Origin: Agrocybe praecox
Lineage: Eukaryota; Basidiomycota; Agaricomycetes; Agaricales; Agrocybaceae
Direction: 5' to 3'
Assembly: GCA_964017145.1 (NCBI GenBank)
Contig: CAXHKQ010000197.1
Span: 99,473 to 163,472, forward strand
Length of the DNA stretch: 64,000 bases
In this document: piece by piece, positions 1 through 10,230 of the stretch
Position numbering within the stretch: position 1 is the stretch's first letter
Layout: each line of letters starts with the position of its first letter
Program-made: the position numbers and the translations under genes
Notes under the pieces: generated by a model
The model's database searches: none
The model's input: the letters and a program-made list of their open reading frames with translations, nothing else
What the model was told of the DNA's origin: nothing

Positions 1-2
1 TG

Positions 3-329
3 GTTGCAGAGCGACATCAGATCAATTCAAACAAGGTTTATGAAGTCAAAAGCATTATCAACAATGGGGTAACTGTCAAGGATGGTATGGGGTCTAAGCA
101 GTTTTCATTGGACGAAATTGTTCCATGTGTGCCAACCCGCATACAAGATGTGGTTGTTTCATTTGAACCTGGTGCATGTTTTGGTGAAATCTTTCGCATG
201 AAGGGATTTGGTCCGGAAGAATGCATCCTTCGAAAGTACGGTGTTAAAAAAACCGGTCGTGTAGAGAAACTTTACCATCTCCCCACAAAAAATCTTTGTG
301 TCATCTATCAACCTACAAAGAAATTGTAA
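3..329 (+). CDS. 3' end of unidentified protein (5' end outside window)
   Basis: An open frame enters from the left edge and runs 108 codons to a TAA at 327-329; an in-frame ATG at 87 need not be the true start. The product is mixed in charge, has no obvious membrane segment or signal peptide, and ends in a Lys-rich tail (QPTKKL). I do not recognise a domain. The run with EIFRMKGFGPEE and LRKYGVKK faintly suggests a small beta-barrel, but this is only an impression. Coding is inferred from uninterrupted reading and even composition. The hAT element starts about 150 bp downstream. Confidence 0.4.
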   Translation, partial: VAERHQINSNKVYEVKSIINNGVTVKDGMGSKQFSLDEIVPCVPTRIQDVVVSFEPGACFGEIFRMKGFGPEECILRKYGVKKTGRVEKLYHLPTKNLCVIYQPTKKL

Positions 330-485
330 TAAACTCTGTTGTCTTCCAAAAGGTCAAATTTGGAATGATAGATAATAGATCACGTGTTTTGAGATCAAGC
401 TATGTACCTCTCTGACTTTTGTAGCTGTGATGATATATGCAGTGCAGTCTGCAGGGAAAAATACAAATATCTATCTGCTCCCATC

Positions 486-3200
486 TAGTGCTGTACAAGC
501 TCGGCCTGAGGCTCTCAGGCTGGCCCAAGCTGGCCGTGCAAAGCCGAGCCAAGCCGAGCTCCTTGTACAGCTTCACAAGGGCCCGCGGCCTGGGCATTGG
601 TCTCTAAAGCCTGAAGCCGAGCCCTGAGCTGAAGCTTTTCCGATCAAAATAATGTGTGATTAGGTAAACTTGAACTGTACAGTTTTATTATTATTTGTCG
701 TTTGTTTTTTAAAATCATCAGCAGTACTCCTACCATCAGTCCCAAAAATGCCCGAAATTCCAGCATCCGAGCGTCCACGAAGGGCAATTAAGCCATCAGC
801 AAGGCTCGTCGATATTAATAACGCAGAAGAGCCTTCTATTTCTTCCCATCGGCAACCGGCCACTGCTACCCAAGCTTCCCAACAAGTACACGCTGTCAAA
901 GTCACGGTCACTCAACCATCAACAACATCACAGGCATTGTTCGTGCCTTCGTCTCATCTACCATCCACACCATCTGTGCCCGGAACCTCGCTTTCTCCAT
1001 TCACTGCACCACCCGGTCATGATGTGGGTCGAGTCCCCCCCGAATTGGTACCTAATTCGGCGCTGGATGCGCAAATCAGTAACGCAGTCAATGAAAACTG
1101 CAACACATCATCATAAAAGCGCCGTGCAACGATAGTAGAAGATTGTGAAGATGACGAGGAGTTAGAGTCAAGCAGGACGAACCCTACCAAGCGCTCTAAG
1201 CCTTCCGACAGTGAGTATACATGGTTTTTTATGATGTGCTCCGTGAATATTGACTGCAAATACCTTATATTAGGTGAATGCGACGAAAATGGGATGTATA
1301 CAGATGTCGTTGTCCAAGACATCGGTGACACAGTAGCTGAGGAGGAGCAATGCCTCAACCACGAGAATCCAACAGCCGACGTAGCACATTTCTTTCGTGC
1401 GGGTACGTTCATCTTCTCTACTCATTAAATTGTCCTAAATATTTCTATAGCTCGGGCTGGGCGGTTGTATCAAAATTGCGAACTACAACCTCTCGGACGA
1501 CTGTACAACGTTACGACGACACATGGCATTCAAGCACAGCGTATTTATTTATTTATTTAATCACTATTTTACAGATACCACAACTCATTTTCTTAACAGG
1601 GCGTCTATCGGGTATGGTGCAAGAAAAATAAGTTCTTATCAATGCTTCCAGATGACACCAAGGAACGACGTCAGTCCCAACTCGACACTGCATACAAGGC
1701 TCTCCTTCAAACACAGGTGGACGGTCACTTCACGACGGTGGTGCAAGGATCAGAGCCCGCTGTGGCCGAGAAGGTTGAGCCTTACAGTGATGGGCTGTTT
1801 CGGAGGGCGGCGATTCGTTGGTTGATTGAAACTGATGCGGTGCGTATGAATTTCCTTTTGATATCCCTTTTATTGAACCATACATTGTAGCCACTTGCAG
1901 CAATGGAACACCCGACATTCAAAAACATGATTGATGTTGCTGCTCGTGCAACGAAGGGGGTCAAAATACCAGGGCGAGTAAAATCTACTAGTATGCAGAC
2001 AAAGCTCAACATGCATTCTCTGCTGATTCTATCCCCACGCTCCATAATGCACTACCCGCCATCGAGAGGTTGTACTCAGCTTGGGAGAAGGCATCAACAA
2101 AGCCGAAATATGCACCATTTGTACCTGCACTGACAGAAGGAATGCAGAAGTTGGATGAGTATTACCAAAAAACGGCAGCTTCCGATGCTCATATAATGGC
2201 TATGCGTACCTTCTTCCCATTCTATTATTACAGCAACTCACTGTTTCTAAATATTAGTTCTTCATCCGGGACGGAAGCTATCGTACTTCAAGAAGAATTG
2301 GGCGGCCACGCTGGTTGAAAAAGTAAAAGGACTTGCTGAAACGAAGGTAAGCTCGTCTTATATAAATATATTCATGATGCTTATAAACTCATAGATCTCA
2401 GAGTGATATGAACGTATGAGTACAGGCTCTTCTCAGCCTTGACCACAAGCTCGTAGGGTACAAACAGCAAGAAGCAACACTCGCCGAGTAATTGTCGACT
2501 CAGACAGCGAGAATGATGCCATGAACCTCGAGTCTGGTGATTCGGCGAAGCCATGGCTTGCCGAATTCAACCTTTATCTCGATACTGTTGAGTCAATACC
2601 TGATAACATGGGGATCATCGAGTGGTGGGGGGTATGTTTTTTTTATTTACTTCATTCATCAACTTGGACTTACATCTTTCTCTATCATCATTAGCTCAAT
2701 GCCCACCGTTATCCGGTCTGGGCTTCTCTCGCACGCGACTACTTGGCCGTAATGGCATCATCTGTATCGAGCGAACGCGCCTTTTCGGCTGCTGGTATTA
2801 CCATCAGTAAGCGTCGTAACTGTTTAAATGGCTCTACAATGAAGACCTTATTTTTCGCGAAGTGCCGACTTATGAGACAGTAGAAAAAGAATTAGATAGT
2901 GAGGTAGACTTAGGTACTTTACAGACAACCGATGAAGCTGTCAAGGAGGCAGAGGCATTTAGCTGGGATCAGCTAGTGCTAGATGATGAAGACGACAAGG
3001 GTAAAAAAAAAAAAATGTAATTACTATAGAATAAGTAATGTTTTTTGTCTCTTCCTTTTTTGGAAATAAGCCGCGGCCGAGCTTGAGCCGGCCGCGCAAA
3101 AAGCTCAGCAGAGCCTAGGTATAACTTCCTAGAAGCCTGAGCCCTTCGAAGCCGAGCTTAAGCCGGGGCTTTCAGGCCGAGCCGAGCCCGTACAGCACTA
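486..3200 (+). mobile_element. hAT-superfamily DNA transposon, full length but decayed
   Basis: The element is bounded by perfect 11-bp terminal inverted repeats, TAGTGCTGTAC at 486-496 and its complement at 3190-3200. It is flanked by identical 8-bp direct repeats CTCCCATC at 478-485 and 3201-3208. An 8-bp duplication is the hallmark of hAT transposition. Both subterminal regions (about 500-640 and 3070-3190) are GC-rich with repeated GCCGAGC motifs in both orientations, as expected of transposase-binding repeats. The interior carries a degenerate transposase. The element is 2715 bp and presumably no longer autonomous. Confidence 0.93.
720..2960 (+). pseudogene. hAT transposase remnant
   Basis: Pieces of a hAT transposase appear in changing frames. 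They are an N-terminal Pro/Ser-rich and acidic segment (about 748-1390), a segment with EHPTFKNMI (about 1890-2000), a segment with SYFKKNWAATLVEK (about 2283-2340), and a C-terminal block with the motifs WWGLNAHRYP and SSVSSERAFSAAG (about 2610-2830). The last is the classic hAT C-terminal dimerisation region. Frameshifts, stops (for example after about 1114) and loss of most of the RNase H-like catalytic core show the gene is dead. Introns are probable, for example at 2637-2695, with the acceptor just before the NAHRYP block. The acidic stretch after 2880 may be the old C-terminus. Confidence 0.85.
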
Positions 3201-3208
3201 CTCCCATC

Positions 3209-3348
3209 ATCTCGATGTCCCTGATTTTGTTTAAGAATTTGTTGTCAGCAGTCTTGTTCTTGATCAGCGCAGTAGCTTCGGAGAAAGGTGAGAAGATGCA
3301 CATGATTCTACGTAAGACTCTAAATCTATGGAAATCCATCTCTCTCTC
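3209..3348 (-). other. Open reading segment interrupted by the hAT insertion
   Basis: On the minus strand an open frame runs from about 3348 to the insertion site, with the local sequence CIFSPFSEATALIKNK. Removing the element plus one 8-bp duplication lets the same frame continue into 484-425 (GADRYLYFSLQ). A splice acceptor-like TTCAG lies just upstream on that strand. The host protein is unrecognised. Coding is inferred only from frame continuity across the reconstructed empty site. Confidence 0.3.
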
Positions 3349-3503
3349 TGAAGTGAGTTATTTAAATATTTTTAAAGTCGTCTTGCCCCTTGACACATCG
3401 GTCGAGTTCCTTTTGATTTGGGCATTTTGCTTAGTCACTTCCCCGCCATCATCCACAAATAAACGGTCAACATTTTGAGAGCGTTGGATCGACTGGGAAC
3501 GAA

Positions 3504-4170
3504 GTCCATGGACTGTACCTGTACTTGGACTTTGTACCACACGTGATATATAAATGTTTATCTTATCCTCTTGCCTCAGTCCTCGTCGGGTGCAACGTCG
3601 GTCGCCACTTCGATTGTTACTGCCATGCGACATTGGCACCGCATTGCAGTAGCTGGTTGTCACTTTGCCACTGCCAAGTGCGATGCTTTGGTCGAACCTG
3701 AAGCTTGAGGCCTTACTGGGATACACTTGTCGTCGTCATGTATGATGTGGACATTTTCGAATGTTAATTGTCCCCAATCCTCTATATATGAAACTCCCCT
3801 ATAGCCTTCACCAGCGATTACCTCCTATCGCGTGTAGTACGCAATGTGCACAGTGTACGGTAAAGGGGTGGTTTATTTATATATATTTACAGATGCCTTT
3901 GGGATGCCGGCTAAGCCGATGTGCCACTGGATTGGCCGAGGTCTATGGCAAGTCCAAAATGAGTACATCTCAAGGTTCAAGTCCAAACGAGGTTCATGCA
4001 TTGTCACGCGCAGGTTTTGGCTCGGAAAAATGAGGTGCATACACGGTCTAATGGTGGTACAAGATTTGAGTCTAACCTCAGTGCATTGCGAGTCAAAATC
4101 GCATTGGGCGGTCCAAAGCTCGCGTACAAGGTACAAAGTCCAAGGTACAAGGTCCATTTGGACCTGTGAT
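3504..4170. repeat. Candidate inverted-repeat element
   Basis: The segment at 3504-3538 (GTCCATGGAC then TTGGACTTTGTACC) recurs in inverted orientation at 4131-4170 (GTACAAAGTCCAAG then GGTCCATTTGGACC). The arms are imperfect and about 35-40 bp long, enclosing about 600 bp without a convincing gene. The right arm also holds a short direct repeat of GTACAA(A)G(T)CC. No clean target duplication was found, so the element boundaries are unsettled. Confidence 0.3.
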
Positions 4171-4489
4171 CCGATGGACCCAACTTTCTGAACATTTTCT
4201 GAATTACAGGGTGGGGTCCGACTCTCCGAGACGGAAACATCACGTGAATGTACGGATTGGGAGAAGCTTACGTGATGACCAACATTTATTTCAGGGAAGC
4301 TTACTGTTAACACAGCAAGCCAATGACCAATTTTCCTCGGTCAGTTCGGTCATCGTTTGGTCTGCTTACCAATCTCAACCCTTTTTGGATATCCCTCTGC
4401 ATGGCGAAGCTGCCCTGGATCAGACTCCGAAAGTCTGGGGGTGGTCACCAACCAATCACCAAATTGCTTACAGTCGACTTCCAGCAATC

Positions 4490-6391
4490 ATGAAGTCCAT
4501 TGACGACAAACGCTACATGATCAAGCCTACCGAACAAGGCTGGGTCGAGCTGCAGCCATTTCTCCTGAAACGTGGTTATCAACTACGCCCACGGTACCAT
4601 CCGAACTGGACACCTTCTTGGAAGAGGTTTTGGAATCTCAAACACCCTTCGAAATGCTCAGATTCGCTCCCGATTTGGGTTAGTCATCGTATCTCTTATA
4701 TTTGTCTAACTAATGTTAATTTTTCAACAGAGACCTATGGTGCTTGATGCTGTCAGACTTTCCGACAAACGGAAAGTTGTTTTGAAACGGGTTCGCGCTA
4801 AACAAGACGTCGCGGTTCTACAGCATTTGCACAGTCCTTCCCTGGAAAAGGACCCTAGGAACAACACTGTACCAATTCTCGATGTTATGCACCTCCCAGA
4901 CACAGAGGATGAGGCCATTATCGTGATGCCCATGCTTTACCTCTTCGAAACACCTTACGTTCCTTTCGAGCACGTTAGCGAAATTGTAGAGGCCCTGGAT
5001 CAATTTCTGAAGGTATGAGCTCATCTGTTTCGATAAACCGAACCAGGACTCAGTATGTTTTTCAAGGGTCTTGAATTTCTCCATGAACAGCAGATAGCTC
5101 ACAGGTAATTAACGAAAATACGGTCGACTCTTCCCTTGAATTCATCGACACCCTATAGAGATGCATGTTGGCTTAACCTCCTGATGGACCCTACAAAAGT
5201 AATTCCGGAGGGTTTTCATTTCACTCAAGATTATCTTAAGCCTGATGGGAGGAGATGGATCACATACCGAAGCCGTCGCTCGGTCGGTCCAATCAAATAT
5301 TATTTCGCCGACTACGAATTGGCCTTATATTATCCCGGCAACGAGCATGACTCGTACGGTGCAATGGGACAGGATCTAACTGCACCTGAATTTGCTGACG
5401 AGTATGCCCTCTACGACCCCTTCAAACTTGATGTCTATCAGCTAGGTGGCGTGATCACGACGCTCATGGAAGTATGTGGTATCTATCTTCGGCAGTTATA
5501 AAATAACTGACCGGTGAAACATAGAGATACAAGAAATTGCATTTTCTGAAGCCGTTGGAGACACGGATGAAATGGCAAGATCCAGTCCAGAGGCTCAGTG
5601 CCGCGCAAGCATATGCAGAGTTCCGTGAGATTACCGCGATGTTGACTGAGGAGGAGCTGTCCTGTAAAATTACAAGAATACCTAAAGATCCGGACCTTAT
5701 CGGGAAGCCTCGACCTACGGTACATAACATTTCTCGAGCTACCGTCCCCCAGACAATCGAACCTTCTGTCGAACCCTCCAAACCCCTCGAATTCCTTCTA
5801 GTAGTCGACAATGCTACTCAGGCCAGTGATCCACCACAACCCAATGATATGCTTCATATGCTCCTTACCTCCTCACCATCTATTTCTTCTCCTCACCCTC
5901 TTGATTCTAACGATTCAACAGTCTCTGAAGTTGCTGTGAATGCTGCAGTATCCAATGAGGTGGAGCCGTCTCCTGTCGTTCTTGATGTACTCAATGAAGA
6001 TATTCCTGAGTCACGCAGCAAAACCACCTCTCCTGCCGATACATCGACCTCCCCAGAAGTTCCCCATTCTCTTGCGACTTCTCAGTCTACCGGTACCTCA
6101 CGGTCCATCCACTCTTTGCCGACATCAGTCGATATGTCTGAACGCGTGCAAATCTCCCTGGTGGTCGATCCCTCCCAATTAAACGGCAAATCAAAACATG
6201 ACGAGCCCTTACAACGCGACCCAACTTTAACTGCTTCTATATCACCCCCTCCTGTACCACTTTCATCGTCAAAGTTCGGGCCTTCATCAGAGCCGGAAGT
6301 GCCCCTGCTGCCCAAGCAACACCGATGGAATTTCTTCATATCCATATCTCGTATTACGCGTTCTTTTCGAAGTCGTACAAATGCTATTTAA
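4490..6391 (+). CDS. Protein-kinase-like protein with Ser/Pro-rich C-terminal tail
   Basis: The spliced model is 4490-4678, 4731-5012, 5067-5104, 5159-5471 and 5525-6391, 562 aa, with GT...AG introns of 52-54 nt that all keep frame. The N-terminus carries the GWVELQPFLLKRGYQLRPRY signature of a kinase-like family common in Agaricomycetes. Kinase landmarks are Lys82 (VVLKRV), HRD at 169-171 with Asn176, and APE at 245-247. The metal-binding DFG position reads DYE (221-223). No glycine-rich loop is obvious before Lys82, so activity is uncertain. After about residue 330 the protein is a long Ser/Thr/Pro-rich, probably disordered tail ending in a basic segment. The ATG at 4490 is the first Met before the signature; an upstream in-frame extension to 4166 is open but does not look like coding sequence. 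This is one of the few intact genes here. Confidence 0.85.
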
Positions 6392-6588
6392 CTTATACCC
6401 CAGTAGTTTATACCCATTGTCTAATATCGGTTACATATGTTCGCGAGTGAGTGCACGAACCTGGGCCTGTAAGGATCAGCGGCCAGCCCCCCAAGCTCGA
6501 CGCGTCTTGTCTCTTACCGCCACTACCATTCTGAATTTGCCTAGAAAGTCGCAACACGACAACGAAACACGTCTATCAGTGTCATAAA

Positions 6589-7030
6589 ATGAGTTCAGAT
6601 ATACTGTCGCACGACCAAACTCAATATGCTGCACCTCAGATCCCTCTTCTCGCTCTCACTGTCTATATTTACCTCCTTTCCTCGACAACTACAATCTCAG
6701 GATGGATAACAAACGTACCACTTCTCGGACCTCTACTCGCGGGCATAATTCTTAGACCAGAACTCTCTACCAGCATTCAGATATCTCTTATATTATGAGC
6801 CACCTTTGTTGGTATAACCGCCTATGATTTTCATCGTCTCCGAAAATTCGAAGCCGGTTTGACAAGAAACAACTTTCGCATTGCATATGTTTGAATTGCG
6901 AAGAACAATGGTTGGGGGTATGTGTGTGCTCACTGCTACTTCATTGCTCGGTCGTATAGTTGCTTTGCCCATTTCAGAGACACTCAGCAGGAAGCCGAAC
7001 GTCTCGTTGAGTCAACTGTATGAAGCTTGG
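6589..7030 (+). pseudogene. Membrane-protein remnant
   Basis: A 69-codon frame from the ATG at 6589 encodes two hydrophobic stretches (around IPLLALTVYIYLL and VPLLGPLLAGIIL) of the kind found in polytopic fungal membrane proteins. It stops at TGA (6796-6798) and seems to continue as ITAYDFHRLRKFEAGLTRNNFRIA until another stop near 6892. No complete protein can be assembled. The family is not identified. It lies 200 bp downstream of the kinase-like gene on the same strand but shows no link to it. Confidence 0.35.
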
Positions 7031-7260
7031 ACTCTTGATCATGGCGGCTTTAGAAGTGCAGTGACGAGGAATTGGAAATCAAAGGTCAAGCAAACGAATG
7101 ATGAAAGAGAAGGAAGTGAAACAAGCACCATGGGAACTCTGCTGTCGTCATGCAAGCGACTTATGACCATCCCTCAAGCAACCCTTAAGAGTCAGAAAGA
7201 CTTGACATCTACCCAACATCTACCTTCAAGTTACTGGTGCTCTTTCCTTTGACCGTCAAC

Positions 7261-7440
7261 TGCCTTTGGATCTCGGTCGAAATCGTACTTGATCTTATCC
7301 ATCGTCACCTCGTCCATCGCTGCCCTTATTATTCATCGCCACAGCCTTATCCATCACTTTCCACTGGCGCCTTATCCATTGGCGCCCTCATTATCCATCG
7401 CCACCACCCTATCCATCACCAACTTCATTATTCATAGCTT
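7261..7440. repeat. Degenerate CCATC-rich low-complexity tract
   Basis: Irregular repeats of units such as TTATCCATCGCC, TCCATCACC and CCACTGGCGCC extend across this stretch. All frames are low-complexity (Ile/His/Pro/Ser runs). No gene is supported. Confidence 0.6.
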
Positions 7441-7509
7441 CCGCCCTGCTTCACGCCGTAAAATGCCGTGTCAGATATTCAAACTGAGACACAAATAATA
7501 GCACATCAG

Positions 7510-8755
7510 CAGTGCTGCCGCGCAGTGTTGGAATAGTCGGCGACTAAAAACAATAGTCGAGTCGCCGCTGAATCCGACTAAAAAGATTAGTCGCCGACTA
7601 TTCCCAAAAACGAACAATAGTCGTCCGACTAATATCAGGTGATCTCGACTATTGGAAGTACCCGAGATTAAAATAGATGCATGAAACTTCGGCTTTGAAT
7701 TTGTGCCGAGTCAAACCTTGATCTAGACCTTGATTATACTGTAGCTAGCATCTTCGAAATGTAGTATGTGATTTTGTACTCTTAAATCAATTATATGTTC
7801 AATTTTCGTTCAAATCTGCCATTAATAATATCGCAAAATTGACTATTATACTATATAAGTTGCATTACAGGTAAATATCGATTATGCGCGCCTATGCGCT
7901 GCTGTATGTATATATTTTCTGAATATTTATGCTGAGCGCACCAACGCGCTGATGTCATCGATAGCCTTTTTAGGCAGATCACATGATTTTAGTCGGATTA
8001 GTCTGATTTCAGTCCGACTATCCGACTGTAAATGCTGAAACGGCTCAGCGTCCGACTAATCACGAATATTCGCCGACTGTGCCAACACTGCTGCCGCGGC
8101 AGTGCGGTGACTTTGTAGTGACTGACTGCACTGCAAGATTTTGATCTCCGACGCGCTACAAAGCACGGTGAAGCGTTGATGAAGTCACTGTGCAGGCTCT
8201 TGCAGTCCGTGCTATTGAAACCGAATGACGTTGTTCCGGTCGGTAGCACCATTGTTTTTTTTTCCTGGAGGACAGATTGGTCTGGGGTAGTCCCCAAAAC
8301 TTGACATTATTTTAGCCATATGGTCTAACTTGATATCCTGTAATTTTTAAGCATATTCGACAATCTTGTCTTCCTGTATCTTTTTATTTTCCAAATGCTC
8401 GTGTTCGGGCATACGTCATCGCGTTTCAAGTATACAAATTAAAAATAGTTCACTATGTAAGGAAGTCCGAAGAAACCCGAGAAAATATGGATTTTGCTTT
8501 CTGCTCTTTTAAAGGGTGATCCAAATGAAAATCCTCCACTTTTCTTGACGGACTAGCAAACATATATATTTAATTTTTCGAAAGCAGAAAAAACTGCAAA
8601 AACCCAGCAGAAATTGTCCATGAAGATGTTTTTAGGTGATCGTGAGAACAGACTTCACAGTCAATTTGCAGCAACTGCATGTCACAGTGAGGCGTAATGC
8701 AGTGCCACGAGGCGGCTACAAAGCCGACTGCACTGCACTCTACGGCAGCACTAGT
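7510..8755. mobile_element. Outer hAT-like MITE, split by a second MITE
   Basis: The left end (CAGTGCTGCCG at 7510) and the right end (complement of TAGTGCTGCCG, about 8743-8753) form inverted termini. They are followed inward by similar blocks containing GTGACTTTGTAG/GGCTTTGTAGCC and GACTGCACTGCA. An identical 8-bp direct repeat CACATCAG flanks at 7502-7509 and 8756-8763. Subtracting the nested element leaves about 670 bp with no transposase, so it is non-autonomous. The exact right edge is uncertain by two bases. Confidence 0.7.
7523..8090. mobile_element. Inner hAT-type MITE (568 bp)
   Basis: The termini are CAGTGTTGG...AGTCGGCGA at 7523 and its inverted copy ending CCAACACTG at 8090, matching over about 21 bp with few mismatches. 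The 8-bp target duplication CTGCCGCG is perfect at 7515-7522 and 8091-8098. The interior is AT-rich, has no coding capacity, and repeats the motif AGTCGG / CCGACT many times, a likely transposase-binding unit. It inserted into the left end of the outer element. Confidence 0.92.
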
Positions 8756-8881
8756 CACATCAGCGAAGTAAATTTAAGCTGAGTTTCAAAAACAATTCGG
8801 CCTCCTGGTAGTCTAACTGATTGTTAAATGGAAATGGAAAATAGGAAGTGGTACAACGATTATGAACGACGGCCAGGATCC

Positions 8882-9015
8882 TGGCATAATATAAACTCAT
8901 GATGACATAATGTGTTTCATGTTACTAAAATCTCCCCGTTCGCTTTGTCAGCGGGGAGAAATCAGTAACATGATACGCATTAAGTAGTATGTCATCAGGA
9001 GTCCATATTATGCCA
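8882..9015. repeat. Fold-back inverted repeat (134 bp)
   Basis: TGGCATAATAT at 8882 pairs with ATATTATGCCA ending 9015. Pairing continues through GATGACATA/TATGTCATC and CATGTTACT/AGTAACATG to a central CTCCCCG...CGGGGAG stem. This makes an imperfect hairpin covering nearly the whole segment. It resembles a palindromic MITE, but the target duplication is unclear. Confidence 0.6.
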
Positions 9016-9272
9016 ACGCGTATAGATATCGATGGATTATCGAGTCGAGGTGGATATGGGATACGGGAGAGCGTATGGACCCCCACCTTTATTGCCTTCT
9101 TTTCCATGCGCGCCAATTTACGTGACCACCTGGTGCCATGTCTATCATTCATTCTTACTTGTTTTGCAGGGCCACCGCTACGCGTGGCAATACGAGTCTT
9201 TTTTTCTTAGTAGTGTACGATGTGGCGCCCATGTACTTACACAAAAATAGACACGCATATGTAGACTCGCGA

Positions 9273-9398
9273 CCAGTACGTTAGGTGGTGATTTGTCCTT
9301 GTCCATTACATTATCGCCGCATTGTTTGGCTTCCTAACATTAAGCGGATATTAAACGGACTGTGAAAAGGAGCATCACCACCTAACAACGAGTACTGG
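9273..9398. repeat. Inverted repeat pair, small non-autonomous element candidate
   Basis: CCAGTAC-GTTAGGTGGTGAT at 9273-9292 is repeated in inverse at about 9373-9398 (ATCACCACCTAAC ... GTACTGG), with a few extra bases in the right arm. The 126-bp span has no open frame. It lies 250 bp from the previous fold-back. Confidence 0.5.
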
Positions 9399-9419
9399 GA
9401 GTTACGAGGACAATTATAA

Positions 9420-10230
9420 AAGGTCTCGCATAGAGGCCCGATTTGAACAAGTCGAAAATGCAATCGATCCGAACTTGGCCATACTCCGTGACCATCAGTC
9501 AACGTCGCTTCGAAGATCATCATACTCAAGGATTTCGTCGCTGGCTCGTGGTCGTTGTTACAAGTTGGGTAAGCATCCGTCAGTCGTACATCAATAGACC
9601 TAAATTGACAAGAACGAAGAAAGAAACCATCCAGTCGTCAGTATCTCAATAAATATCAAGTCAATCGCTTTCTTCTATAGCACTGCAGGCGTGAGTGGTA
9701 TGCAGCTTGCTGTGTCGTCGTTTCTGAAACCACTGCCAGTATAATCAACAAAGTGCGTACCTTGCGTTTCTTTTATTCTAGCAACTACACGCTAACCTTC
9801 AAGGTAATCTGATAGTTGAATACCAACATGAATGCATGCCGATTCCCGGTCAGCAAACAAATAGTATGCACAGAATGCAGGTACGTCGTCCTTGTAAAAA
9901 TGTACCTCGATTATGTCTGAACTTTGCTGCAGACTTCAACTCTATGCGCCGCCTTACATGTCTTGTCCTCGTCCAACGTATATATGATTGCCTATCACGG
10001 TCAATCACGACGAGGATTCGATCTTGAGGTCAATATATGCGCAAGGGTTACTTCCGTCAGTGGTAAGCCTTTATTTTCTACTACCTTGATCCAAGCTTAC
10101 CGGAAAAATCACCAGTCAATCTATTGACCTTAGGTTCTCAACGCACGGCATACATATGGACCAGCGGTTCCTGAACCCTTCTCGAGTGTGTCAGCATCGA
10201 TGCATTCTCATCGTCACTGGGCCGCCTTCT
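9420..10230 (+). other. No recognisable gene; scattered short open segments
   Basis: Several short plus-strand open stretches have plausible splice borders: 9434-9568 before GTAAGC, 9836-9880 before GTACGT, and 9933-10027 after CTGCAG. No consistent protein could be assembled and no domain is recognised. This may be a decayed multi-exon gene or chance. Confidence 0.25.

Noticed and set aside
4615..4678. Frameshift or 35-nt intron at the end of kinase exon 1
   Set aside because: The original frame continues as a normal family segment (KCSDSLPIW) to a standard donor at 4679, so no frameshift or extra intron is needed.
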